Origin: Cellvibrio fontiphilus_A | GTDB lineage: Bacteria > Pseudomonadota > Gammaproteobacteria > Pseudomonadales > Cellvibrionaceae | DNA: 64,000 nt | Assembly: GCF_042646205.1 (NCBI RefSeq) | Contig: NZ_JBHRTF010000002.1 | Coordinates: 682,001-746,000, forward strand | Direction of reading: 5' to 3' | Part shown: positions 26,734-34,069 of the stretch, in pieces | How the letters are laid out: each line of letters starts with the position of its first letter | How positions within the stretch are numbered: the first letter of the stretch is position 1 | Program-made: the position numbers and the translations under genes | The notes under the pieces: model-generated | Told to the model about the DNA's origin: nothing | Databases searched by the model: none | Seen by the model: only the letters and a program-made list of their open reading frames with translations

Positions 26734-27195
26734 ATGAAAAAATTATGGTTGCTAGTGTGCGCAACGCTGTTTGCATTCACCGCGCAGGCGCAAGTCGATC
26801 AACCGAAAGAAATTGCGACTACGCAAATCTTTGGTGATTACACCGTTCACTATAATGTGTTTAACAGTACCGATATTCCGGCCAAGGTGGCAGACGTGTA
26901 TAAACTGGTGCGCGGCAAAAATCGCGCGCTGGTGAATATTAGTGTGACGAAAACCGAGAATGGTGTGACCAGTTTGGGTTTACCTGCAGAGGTGGCCGGT
27001 GTGCGCCGCAATTTAATGCAGCAGCGCCAGACCTTAACATTTATTCAAGTGAGTGAAGGCGAAGCAACTTATTATCTCGCTCCCTTTGTGTTTAATAATG
27101 AAGAGCTGTTGCATTTTGATATTGAGTTAAGTGTGAATGGTGTCGCCAAGCCCATGAAATTAACCTTTAATCGCACGCTTTACAGCGATAATTAA
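26734..27195 (+). CDS. Exported DUF4426 domain protein
   Basis: A 153-residue protein with a signal peptide (about 1-21, ending FTAQA) and a single beta-rich domain. Conserved-looking stretches include FGDYTVHYNVFNSTDIPAKVADVYKL (FGDYTVHYNVFNST) and NRALVNISV. I assign DUF4426 from these and from its place between metW and rdgB, the position of such a gene in Pseudomonas. The start at 26734 has a GGAGGAT Shine-Dalgarno; the frame opens slightly earlier without support. Its function is unknown. A terminator follows directly. Confidence 0.82.
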   Translation: MKKLWLLVCATLFAFTAQAQVDQPKEIATTQIFGDYTVHYNVFNSTDIPAKVADVYKLVRGKNRALVNISVTKTENGVTSLGLPAEVAGVRRNLMQQRQTLTFIQVSEGEATYYLAPFVFNNEELLHFDIELSVNGVAKPMKLTFNRTLYSDN

Positions 27196-27208
27196 CGTTC
27201 GTTTGCAA

Positions 27209-27239
27209 CAACAAAGGCGCCTGCGGGCGCCTTTTGTTT
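27209..27239 (+). terminator. Intrinsic terminator after the DUF4426 gene
   Basis: The stem ACAAAGGCGCC / GGCGCCTTTTGT has a short loop and runs into T-rich sequence. It lies 14 bases after the stop and just before the rdgB Shine-Dalgarno, so rdgB probably has read-through or its own promoter. Confidence 0.85.
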
Positions 27240-27263
27240 CTGTTGATGATTCAGGAAAACATA

Positions 27264-27869
27264 ATGCAAAAAATTGTTTTAGCCAGCGGCAATGCCGGAA
27301 AGTTGCGCGAGTTCCAACAGCTGCTCAGTGGTTGTGGTTTTGCCGTGGTGCCGCAATCAGATTTTTTTAGTGAGAACGCCGAAGAAACCGGTTTAACCTT
27401 TGTGGAAAACGCGATTATTAAAGCGCGTTATGCCTGTGAAAGAACTGGCTTGCCCGCCATTGCAGATGATTCTGGCATAGAGGTAGATGCACTCAATGGT
27501 CGCCCCGGTATTTACTCCGCGCGCTATGCCGGCGAGGGCGCCAAGGATGCTGACAATAATGCAAAATTGCTGCAGGAATTAACCGGTGTTCCCACTGAAA
27601 AACGCACGGCGCGTTATCACGCGGTGCTCGCATTTATGCGTCACGCGCAAGACCCAACCCCGATTTTATGTCACGGTATTTGGGAGGGCGTTATTCTTGA
27701 GGAGCCGCGCGGTGAAGGCGGTTTTGGTTATGACCCGCTATTTTTTGTGCCTAGTCACAATTGTGCGTCGGCCGAGTTGGATAAAACCGAAAAAAATCGC
27801 ATCAGTCATCGCGGCAGAGCCATGCAAGAGTTGCTGCAAAAATTATCGGCGTTAATAGGTGCACAATAA
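27264..27869 (+). CDS. rdgB: dITP/XTP pyrophosphatase RdgB
   Basis: A 201-residue Ham1-type nucleotide pyrophosphatase that removes dITP, ITP and XTP from the nucleotide pool. The motifs visible are KIVLASGNAGKLREFQQLL, TGLTFVENAIIKARYA, PAIADDSGIEVDALNGRPGI (split PAIADDSGIEVDAL, NGRPGIYSARYAG), GGFGYDPLFFVP and the C-terminal ISHRGRAM. The start at 27264 follows an AGGAAAA Shine-Dalgarno. It abuts hemW, whose start comes one base after its stop, matching the conserved rdgB-hemW pair. Confidence 0.96.
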   Translation: MQKIVLASGNAGKLREFQQLLSGCGFAVVPQSDFFSENAEETGLTFVENAIIKARYACERTGLPAIADDSGIEVDALNGRPGIYSARYAGEGAKDADNNAKLLQELTGVPTEKRTARYHAVLAFMRHAQDPTPILCHGIWEGVILEEPRGEGGFGYDPLFFVPSHNCASAELDKTEKNRISHRGRAMQELLQKLSALIGAQ

Positions 27870-27870
27870 T

Positions 27871-29064
27871 ATGTCACTGCAATTACCGCCACTCGCACTT
27901 TATGTGCATGTGCCCTGGTGTATTCGCAAGTGCCCCTATTGCGATTTCAATTCCCATCAAGCCAATAATGACATTCCCGAAACTGAGTATGTCAATGCGC
28001 TGCGCGAGGATTTACAGCAGGATCAACCTCTTGCACAAGGGCGCAAGCTAAGCAGTATTTTTTTTGGTGGTGGCACACCGAGTATGTTGTCGGCGCAGGC
28101 GATTGGGCAGATTTTAAAAGATGCCGAAACAATTATCGGTTTTGAAACGGATATTGAAATTACCCTGGAGGCAAATCCCGGTACTTTTGAGCAGGAAAAA
28201 TTTGCCGGTTTTCGCGCAGCCGGCGTCAATCGTTTATCCATTGGCATTCAAAGTTTTAAAGATCAGCAATTAAAATTACTTGGCCGTGTACATGGGCGCG
28301 CTGAAGCCTTGCGTGCCGTCGGCGTCGCGCGCAGCGCCGGGTTTGACAATATCAACCTGGATTTAATGCACGGTTTGCCTGAGCAATCAGTGGCGGCGGC
28401 GCAAGCGGATTTGCAGCAGGCGATTGAACTCGCGCCGGAGCATCTCTCCTGGTATCAACTCACCATCGAACAAAACACCGCGTTTTATTCCGCACCGCCG
28501 GTACTGCCAGAGGAAGAAATTCTGGCCGATATTCAAGACGCCGGCATTGAATTACTCGCCGCTGCCGGTTACGCGCAGTATGAAATTTCTGCCTACGCGC
28601 GGCAGCAAAAACGCGCGCGTCACAATATGAATTATTGGCAGTTTGGCGATTACCTTGGCATAGGTGCCGGTGCGCATGGCAAGGTGAGTTTTCCGGCGCA
28701 GAATAAAATTTTGCGCTTATGGAAAACCCGTTTGCCTAAACACTATTTAGAGGCGATGACAGCGCAAAAAATTTCTACCAATCTCGGCGGCCATCAAAAT
28801 AGTTTTGGTGCTGGCAGTGATTTATTGTCGCCCGCGGCCCTGCCGCTGGAATTTATGATGAATACCCTGCGCTTGACCGATGGCGTACCGCAGGATTTTT
28901 TTAGCGCGCGCACCGGGCTTGATTGGCAAGTGGTTGAACCCATTTGGCAAAGGCTCAGCCAACAAGGTTTGGTCGAAACGGTTCAGGGAATTATTCGCCC
29001 AACGGCCCTGGGGCGACGGTTTTTGAATCGCGTGTTACAGGCATTTATGCACGAAAACCCCTGA
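27871..29064 (+). CDS. hemW: Radical SAM haem chaperone HemW
   Basis: A 397-residue radical SAM protein. The cluster motif is CIRKCPYCDFNSH with the fourth cysteine position used by this family (CxxxCxxC). The segments FFGGGTPSMLSAQAIGQIL, EANPGTFEQEKFAGFRAAGV, NRLSIGIQSFKDQQLKLLGR and HNMNYWQFGDYLGIGAGAHG match HemW. It was long misannotated as an oxygen-independent coproporphyrinogen oxidase; it binds and transfers haem in the cytoplasm. The HNxxYW motif is diagnostic. A hairpin follows the stop. Confidence 0.94.
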   Translation: MSLQLPPLALYVHVPWCIRKCPYCDFNSHQANNDIPETEYVNALREDLQQDQPLAQGRKLSSIFFGGGTPSMLSAQAIGQILKDAETIIGFETDIEITLEANPGTFEQEKFAGFRAAGVNRLSIGIQSFKDQQLKLLGRVHGRAEALRAVGVARSAGFDNINLDLMHGLPEQSVAAAQADLQQAIELAPEHLSWYQLTIEQNTAFYSAPPVLPEEEILADIQDAGIELLAAAGYAQYEISAYARQQKRARHNMNYWQFGDYLGIGAGAHGKVSFPAQNKILRLWKTRLPKHYLEAMTAQKISTNLGGHQNSFGAGSDLLSPAALPLEFMMNTLRLTDGVPQDFFSARTGLDWQVVEPIWQRLSQQGLVETVQGIIRPTALGRRFLNRVLQAFMHENP

Positions 29065-29068
29065 ACCC

Positions 29069-29094
29069 AAGCTCCGGTGCAGGTGCCGGAGCTT
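29069..29094. terminator. Hairpin after hemW
   Basis: A perfect stem AAGCTCCGG / CCGGAGCTT with an eight-base loop between convergent genes. It lacks a clear T-tract on either side, so termination strength is uncertain. Confidence 0.6.
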
Positions 29095-29116
29095 GCGCTG
29101 TAAACGGTTGCGATAA

Positions 29117-29428
29117 TCAGGGCGCGGTCACCAGGGTTTTATCCTGCAGTTTTAACTCCACCCACACCAGGTTGGTTTGCTCTTGCATGTTCTCGCCCCG
29201 CGCTTTGAGGCAGCGGAAAATTTTATTTTCATGTTCTACCACGGCGCCCAGTGAGTAGCCCTGCTTTTTATGGATGCATAATTTGCCTTCATCCGCTTGT
29301 TGCCGGGTGTCGGCGGGACTCAGGCCGTGGTGTTCGTGGCCCTCATGCCCGGCATGATCGCTGTGGGAAAAAACAACATTCGCAAACAAAAGGCTGCTGG
29401 CTAGCAGACCGGTTTTTATCCTCTTCAT
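29117..29428 (-). CDS. Small exported His-rich protein (DUF1496-like)
   Basis: A 103-residue protein with a signal peptide (about 1-21) whose mature N-terminus is His-rich (HSDHAGHEGHEHHG). The C-terminal half has two cysteines in KLCIHKKQGYSLGAVVE and IFRCLKARG, arranged as in the small DUF1496 family; this match is from memory and tentative. The start at 29428 (MKRIKTG) is preferred over a TTG at 29449. The His cluster would suit metal binding in the periplasm. It is convergent with hemW and has no obvious operon partner. Confidence 0.65.
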   Translation of the reverse strand: MKRIKTGLLASSLLFANVVFSHSDHAGHEGHEHHGLSPADTRQQADEGKLCIHKKQGYSLGAVVEHENKIFRCLKARGENMQEQTNLVWVELKLQDKTLVTAP

Positions 29429-29627
29429 CTCGATTTCACTCTTTTGCAATTGGAAAGGGTTATGGTTTTATTAAATCCCCCAGAGCTGCATGAGAGTGAA
29501 TATAAAGCAATCTGGCTGACTGCGTAATATTGGGTAAAAATTATTGTGCTGAAGCCTGATCGGGGTCATTTTCGTCACCGCTTATTATTAATAAACGACT
29601 ACAACAAATCCCCAAAAAGGAGCGACT

Positions 29628-30041
29628 ATGACCACAACACGCCGAGACTTTATAACTACTGCCGCCATCACCGGTGCCGCCCTGGTGGCCGGAGATGCAC
29701 TTGCCAAACCGGTTGCTGGAGACAATGCAATGCCCAAATTGTTACACCACGTTTTTTTCTGGTTAAAAAACCCGGAGTCAAAAGAGGATCTGGAAAAATT
29801 AATTGCCGGCGTGAAATCACTCGCGGCTATTGAAACGGTGCGCAGTATTCATGTGGGTGTGCCTGCCTCTACGGAAAAGCGCGAGGTAGTGGATAACTCT
29901 TACCATGTGTCTGAATTGCTGGGTTTTGATGATGTGGCCGGGCAGGACGCTTACCAAATTCATCCGTTACACAAAAAGTTTGTGGATGAACACCAGCATC
30001 TGTGGAGCAAAGTAGTAGTGTACGACGCGCTCGCGGTTTAA
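29628..30041 (+). CDS. Tat-exported Dabb-domain (stress-responsive A/B barrel) protein
   Basis: A 137-residue protein with a twin-arginine signal (TTTRRDFITTAAITGAALVA, residues 2-21, ending in ALA). The remaining ~100 residues form a dimeric A/B barrel of the Dabb family: LLHHVFFWLKNPESKEDLEK, VRSIHVGVPAS, HVSELLGFDDVAGQDAYQIH (LLGFDDVAGQDAYQIH) and HPLHKKFVDEH. Dabb proteins are usually cytoplasmic, so Tat export of a folded one is of some interest; export usually means a cofactor or an obligate pre-folded oligomer. It has an AAGGAG Shine-Dalgarno. The substrate is unknown. A strong shared terminator follows. Confidence 0.85.
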   Translation: MTTTRRDFITTAAITGAALVAGDALAKPVAGDNAMPKLLHHVFFWLKNPESKEDLEKLIAGVKSLAAIETVRSIHVGVPASTEKREVVDNSYHVSELLGFDDVAGQDAYQIHPLHKKFVDEHQHLWSKVVVYDALAV

Positions 30042-30062
30042 TTTTCTGGCTAAACGGCAGAC

Positions 30063-30104
30063 AAGAAAAAACCCGCGGTGAACAAACACAGCGGGTTTTT
30101 TCTT
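30063..30104. terminator. Bidirectional terminator between the Dabb gene and crc
   Basis: A perfect 14-base-pair stem, AAGAAAAAACCCGC against GCGGGTTTTTTCTT, with a 14-base loop. The A and T tracts serve both convergent transcripts. Confidence 0.92.
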
Positions 30105-30143
30105 GGCGCAATACTGCAACGCTGCGCAGATAAAAACGATCAG

Positions 30144-30914
30144 TTACAGCTCGATGTCGTAGTCGATAATGACTGGCATATGGCTGGAGAACTGTTGGGT
30201 TTTATAAATGGTGGCGTATTCCACCTTGCCGCCCAGACTGTTGGAAACCACATGAAAGTCAGTGCGCCAGCCATCGCCGTCACCTTTCTCTCCATTCGGC
30301 CACCAGCTGTATTCATCGCTGTCTTTGTTGACCTTGCGGAAGGCATCCACGTAGCCGATCTGGTTAAACAATTGGCTCAACCACTGGCGCTCATGGGGCA
30401 AAAAGCCCGAGTTGTGTTGGTTTTTGGCGCTGTTGCTCACATCTTTCGGCGTATGGGCCATTTGCCAGTTGCCACAGAAAATATACTCGCGACGTTTGCG
30501 GGTAATTTTGTCCAGATGGGCTTGGAAATCGTCAAAGAATTTGATTTTTACTTCCTGGGATTCCAGTTCCGAGCTGGCGCTGGGCGCAAGCAGTGAGCCA
30601 ACACTCAGTTGTTCAAAATCTACTTGCAGGTAGCGGCCTTCCATATCCACACCGGACGCAAAACCCAATCCGTAAATGAGCGCTTTGGGTTGTTGGCGGG
30701 TATAAATGGCAACACCGTTGTAGTGTTTGGTGCCTGAATCAAAAAAGTAGGCGTGGTAGCCCTTGAGTTGGAACTCAGGTTTTTCCAGCTCACGCTCAAG
30801 TGCGCGCAGATCCTGTAAGCAGATGAAATCTGCATCCTGATTGGCGAGCCAAGTGTATAGGCCGCGTTGCGCCGCCTGAAAAATGCCATCGACGCTAAGA
30901 CTGATAACTCTCAT
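30144..30914 (-). CDS. crc: Catabolite repression control protein Crc
   Basis: A 256-residue protein of the exonuclease III/AP-endonuclease fold. It resembles Pseudomonas Crc throughout: MRVISLSVDGI, ADFICLQDLRALE, GVAIYTRQQPKALIYGLGF, KRREYIFCGNW, EYSWWPNGE and FSSHMPVIIDYD. Compared with true exonuclease III, the catalytic positions are altered (SVDG for N(V/I)NG, LQDL for LQE(T/I), CGNW for GDxN), as in Crc, which has no nuclease activity and acts with Hfq to repress translation. It is divergent from pyrE, the exact arrangement known in Pseudomonas. An AAGGGG Shine-Dalgarno precedes the start. Its regulatory role in this organism is inferred. Confidence 0.9.
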   Translation of the reverse strand: MRVISLSVDGIFQAAQRGLYTWLANQDADFICLQDLRALERELEKPEFQLKGYHAYFFDSGTKHYNGVAIYTRQQPKALIYGLGFASGVDMEGRYLQVDFEQLSVGSLLAPSASSELESQEVKIKFFDDFQAHLDKITRKRREYIFCGNWQMAHTPKDVSNSAKNQHNSGFLPHERQWLSQLFNQIGYVDAFRKVNKDSDEYSWWPNGEKGDGDGWRTDFHVVSNSLGGKVEYATIYKTQQFSSHMPVIIDYDIEL

Positions 30915-31021
30915 GTTAGCCCCTTGATTACGGACTGTGTATCATACCCGAGCTTGGTGTGATTGTGTTACCGCTACGGTTGGGTTTTTTGTGGTAGGTG
31001 TTACTATTTTTCACATCCTTA

Positions 31022-31073
31022 CATTTGGCTTAAAGGGCTACACCAAATGCGGACCCCACTCATGGTTGGGGTC
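31022..31073 (+). promoter_or_regulatory. Two consecutive stem-loops in the pyrE leader (attenuator-like)
   Basis: Hairpin 1 is 31022-31049 (CATTTGG / CCAAATG). Hairpin 2 is 31052-31073 (GACCCCA / TGGGGTC, eight-base loop) followed by T-rich sequence. pyrE lies 51 bases further on. Attenuation is a known control of pyrimidine genes; its use here is inference. Confidence 0.5.
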
Positions 31074-31124
31074 TCGTTGTCTTTATTTGTAAGTTAAAAC
31101 TTAGTTCATTGTCGGATACTTTGC

Positions 31125-31775
31125 ATGGAAAAATACCAATTTGACTTCATTCAGCTTGCAGTCAAACACCAGGCCCTATGCTTTGGTGAATTTTTGCTCA
31201 AGTCCGGGCGCACCAGCCCCTATTTTTTTAACGCAGGTCGCTTCCAGACCGGTCAGGCGCTGGCTGAGTTAGGTCGTTACTATGCGGCGGCGGTCACGGC
31301 ATCTGGCGTGGATTTCGATATAGTTTTCGGCCCGGCCTATAAGGGCATACCGCTGGCGGCCACCACCGCAATTGCTTTGGCGGATCAACACGGGCGCGAC
31401 TTGCCCTACTGTTACAATCGCAAAGAGGCCAAGGATCACGGCGAAGGCGGTACTCTGGTAGGAGCGCCGCTGCAGGGAAAAGTTCTGATTGTGGATGATG
31501 TCATTACCGCTGGCACAGCCGTGCGCGAAGTCATGGCTATTATTAATGCAGCCGGGGCAAAACCGGCTGCAGTGCTAATCGGTTTGAATCGCCAGGAAAA
31601 AGGCCAGGGTGAACTCTCGGCCATCCAGGAAGTAGAGCAGACCTTCGGGATTCCGGTCATCAGTATTATCAATTTGAATCACATCATCGACTATCTGCAA
31701 GGGCAGGCAGGGCAAGAGGCGATGGTGGAAAAAATCAAAACTTACCGCGCAACCTACGGTGTGGATCTGGCGTGA
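31125..31775 (+). CDS. pyrE: Orotate phosphoribosyltransferase
   Basis: A 216-residue phosphoribosyltransferase making OMP from orotate and PRPP. The signature PRPP loop is VLIVDDVITAGTAVREVM; other conserved parts are LCFGEFLLKSGRTSPYFFNAG (LLKSGRTSPYFFNAG), FGPAYKGIPLAATTA and CYNRKEAKDHGEGG. The length matches the gammaproteobacterial enzyme. It is divergent from crc with 210 bp between starts, and its leader has two hairpins. Confidence 0.96.
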   Translation: MEKYQFDFIQLAVKHQALCFGEFLLKSGRTSPYFFNAGRFQTGQALAELGRYYAAAVTASGVDFDIVFGPAYKGIPLAATTAIALADQHGRDLPYCYNRKEAKDHGEGGTLVGAPLQGKVLIVDDVITAGTAVREVMAIINAAGAKPAAVLIGLNRQEKGQGELSAIQEVEQTFGIPVISIINLNHIIDYLQGQAGQEAMVEKIKTYRATYGVDLA

Positions 31776-31819
31776 TTCACCTGCAGTTGTCGGTAGGGCT
31801 AACAAGGTGAAAAGTGCAG

Positions 31820-32422
31820 ATGCGTAAGCTGTTGGTGGTTTTTGCGATTGGACTGATGTTTGCGCAGGGGGTTGCGGCACAGGCTAACAAGCCGGGCAAG
31901 GTAATTTATCGCTACAAAAACAGCGAGGGAGTCACTGTCATGGACAGCAACATTCCCGCTGAGTTTGTCAGTAAGGGTTATGAAATTATCAGTATTACCG
32001 GCAAGGTGATTGAGGTAGTTCCGCCTGCGCCCGCTGCTGATTTGGCTGCAAAAGCACAGCAAGAAAAAGCCTCGCGTGAACAGCGCGAGCGCGAAGATAT
32101 ACAGTTGCGTCGCAGCTACAGCAATGTGGCTGATATTGATGCGGCCAGAGAGCGCAACCTGGAAAGTTTGCGCGGAAATATTAAAATTTTGGAAGCCAAT
32201 TTAGCCTCAGCCAACAAACGCTTGCAGGATTACCAGTCACAGGCTGCTGCAATCGAGCGCAGTGGTCGCCAGTTGCCCGAGGACTTACTGAAAAGTATCA
32301 GCAACCTCACGCAGGAAGAAAAAGATATCCAGTTGCAGATCCAGCAGCGCGAGCAGGAATATAACGATGTCTCGCAGAAATTTGAGGATGACCGCAAACG
32401 GTTTATTGAAATCACTCAATAA
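31820..32422 (+). CDS. Exported DUF4124 protein with coiled coil
   Basis: A 200-residue protein with a signal peptide (about 1-20, ending GVAAQ) and an N-terminal DUF4124-like module (about 25-65: VIYRYKNSEGVTVMDSNIP and GYEIIS). From about 75 to 195 it is a charged coiled coil (ERNLESLRGNIKILEANLAS, LTQEEKDIQLQIQQREQEY). The ATG at 31820 is favoured by an AAGGTG about ten bases upstream; GTG at 31814 is possible. It follows pyrE by 44 bp. The function is unknown. The terminator behind it overlaps the stop codon of convergent slmA. Confidence 0.82.
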   Translation: MRKLLVVFAIGLMFAQGVAAQANKPGKVIYRYKNSEGVTVMDSNIPAEFVSKGYEIISITGKVIEVVPPAPAADLAAKAQQEKASREQREREDIQLRRSYSNVADIDAARERNLESLRGNIKILEANLASANKRLQDYQSQAAAIERSGRQLPEDLLKSISNLTQEEKDIQLQIQQREQEYNDVSQKFEDDRKRFIEITQ

Positions 32423-32430
32423 AACCGCAT

Positions 32431-32458
32431 AAAAAAACCGGCAGACGCCGGTTTTTTT
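32431..32458. terminator. Bidirectional terminator overlapping the slmA stop
   Basis: The stem AAAAAAACCGGC / GCCGGTTTTTTT has a four-base loop. The right arm overlaps the slmA stop codon (32457-32459), so the terminator is packed into the coding end. Confidence 0.9.
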
Positions 32459-33068
32459 ATGCCTGTACTTCACTGGTGATTAAAAATCCCTGGGCGATCA
32501 GCTGCCATTGTTCCGACCAGTGATCGGTAGGGCGGCGACGGAATCCGGTGCGTACAAATTCAGCAATACGACCATCTACCAACGCGATCAATAAATTAGC
32601 CGCGGCAACTATGGGTAATTGAGGATGAACACCCTCACGCAGTTCAGCCTCGCGCAGGATTTGTTTGAGCTGGGTTTCTACGCGATCAAAAAATTGCTCG
32701 ATGCGCGTGCGCAGGCGCTCGGTTTCACCGGTGAGTGCATCGCCGGTTAACAGGCGGGTTAAACCCGGGTTGCGCTCGGCAAAGGTGAGCAACAGGGTGA
32801 GAATTTTTTCGCAGCGTTTGAGGGTGGATTTTTCCTCCGCCAAAATCAGCGTAATGCGCGAAAAAATAGTTTCTTCAATAAATTCAATTAATCCCTCAAA
32901 CATTTTTGACTTGCTGGGAAAGTGGCGATAGAGCGCCGCTTCCGATACTCCCACGTCCCGTGCCAGCGCCGCCGTGGTAATGCGCTCGCCAGGGCTGGCT
33001 TCCAGCATCGCCGCGAGGCACTCCAGAATTTGCTGGCGGCGCGGCGTTTTATTGGTAGTGCTAGTCAT
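32457..33068 (-). CDS. slmA: Nucleoid occlusion factor SlmA (TetR family)
   Basis: A 203-residue TetR-type DNA-binding protein. The helix-turn-helix is ITTAALARDVGVSEAALYRHFPSK (split ITTAALARDVGVSEAAL, YRHFPSK) at about 32-55. The next segment, MFEGLIEFIEETIFSRI, is characteristic of SlmA, which binds DNA sites across the chromosome and blocks FtsZ ring formation over the nucleoid. I chose ATG 33068 (MTSTTNK); another in-frame ATG at 33080 adds four residues. It is the last gene of the coaBC-algC-argB-slmA run. Confidence 0.92.
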   Translation of the reverse strand: MTSTTNKTPRRQQILECLAAMLEASPGERITTAALARDVGVSEAALYRHFPSKSKMFEGLIEFIEETIFSRITLILAEEKSTLKRCEKILTLLLTFAERNPGLTRLLTGDALTGETERLRTRIEQFFDRVETQLKQILREAELREGVHPQLPIVAAANLLIALVDGRIAEFVRTGFRRRPTDHWSEQWQLIAQGFLITSEVQA

Positions 33069-33121
33069 CAATGCCTCCATTCAAAAAGCAGCAGCCGTCG
33101 GGCCGCTGCTGCAATAGGCCA

Positions 33122-34027
33122 TCAGTTTTTGCTTTTATTGGTGATCAAGGTGCCTACACCGGCATCGGTAAAAATCTCCAATAGCACGGCGTGATTCACG
33201 CGGCCATCCACAATGTGCGCGCTGGTCACACCACCTTTTACCGCATCCAACGCACAGGCGATTTTGGGCAACATGCCGCCGTAAATAGTGCCATCGGCAA
33301 TTAAACCATCGACTTGTTCAGTGGACAGGCCGGTGAGTACATTGCCCTGTTTGTCCTGCAGGCCGGAAACGTTGGTGAGCAGCATTAATTTTTCAGCGCG
33401 CAAAAACTCGGCGATTTTTCCGGCGACCAAATCGGCATTGATATTGTAAGAGGCGCCGTCTTCGCCTACGCCGATGGGTGCAATCACCGGAATAAAATCG
33501 CTGTTAATCAGCATGTCGATCACTGAAGTATTCACATTTTCCACTTCGCCTACATGGCCAATATCCAAAATTTCCGGGGCCAGCATCTCGGGGGTTTTGT
33601 GGGTGACGGTGAGTTTTTTAGCGCGAATTAATTGGCCGTCTTTTCCGGTCAAACCAATTGCCTGACCGCCATTGCGATTAATCAGGCTCACAATTTGTTT
33701 GTTCACTGTGCCGCCCAAGACCATTTCTACCACGTCCATGGTGGCGCTATCGGTCACGCGCATGCCGTTGATAAATTCGGATTTGATATTGAGTTTTTCC
33801 AGCAGGCTGCCGATTTGTGGGCCGCCGCCGTGTACGACCACCGGGTTCATACCCACCAATTTCATCAGCACTATGTCGCGCGCAAAACTGTTTTGCAGTT
33901 CTTCGCCTTCCATGGCGTTGCCACCAAATTTCACCACCACGGTTTTGCCGGTAAAACGCTGGATGTAGGGCAGGGCTTCAGTTAATACATTGGCGATATT
34001 CATCGCTGATTCGCGGTTCAAAGACAT
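33122..34027 (-). CDS. argB: Acetylglutamate kinase
   Basis: A 301-residue amino-acid kinase for the second step of arginine synthesis. It shows TVVVKFGGNAME (phosphate-binding Lys and Gly-Gly), PVVVHGGGPQIG, the conserved VEMVLGGTVNKQIV and INADLVAGKIAEFL, and GGMLPKIACALDAVKGGV near the C-terminus. An AGGATAT Shine-Dalgarno lies before the ATG. The N-terminal helix IANVLTEALPYIQRF is the form found in arginine-sensitive hexameric enzymes, suggesting feedback inhibition. It lies 42 bp downstream of algC, as in Pseudomonas. Confidence 0.96.
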   Translation of the reverse strand: MSLNRESAMNIANVLTEALPYIQRFTGKTVVVKFGGNAMEGEELQNSFARDIVLMKLVGMNPVVVHGGGPQIGSLLEKLNIKSEFINGMRVTDSATMDVVEMVLGGTVNKQIVSLINRNGGQAIGLTGKDGQLIRAKKLTVTHKTPEMLAPEILDIGHVGEVENVNTSVIDMLINSDFIPVIAPIGVGEDGASYNINADLVAGKIAEFLRAEKLMLLTNVSGLQDKQGNVLTGLSTEQVDGLIADGTIYGGMLPKIACALDAVKGGVTSAHIVDGRVNHAVLLEIFTDAGVGTLITNKSKN

Positions 34028-34069
34028 AAGTCAAATATCCTGTAAGTCAATCATTTGAAAAGAAACGGA

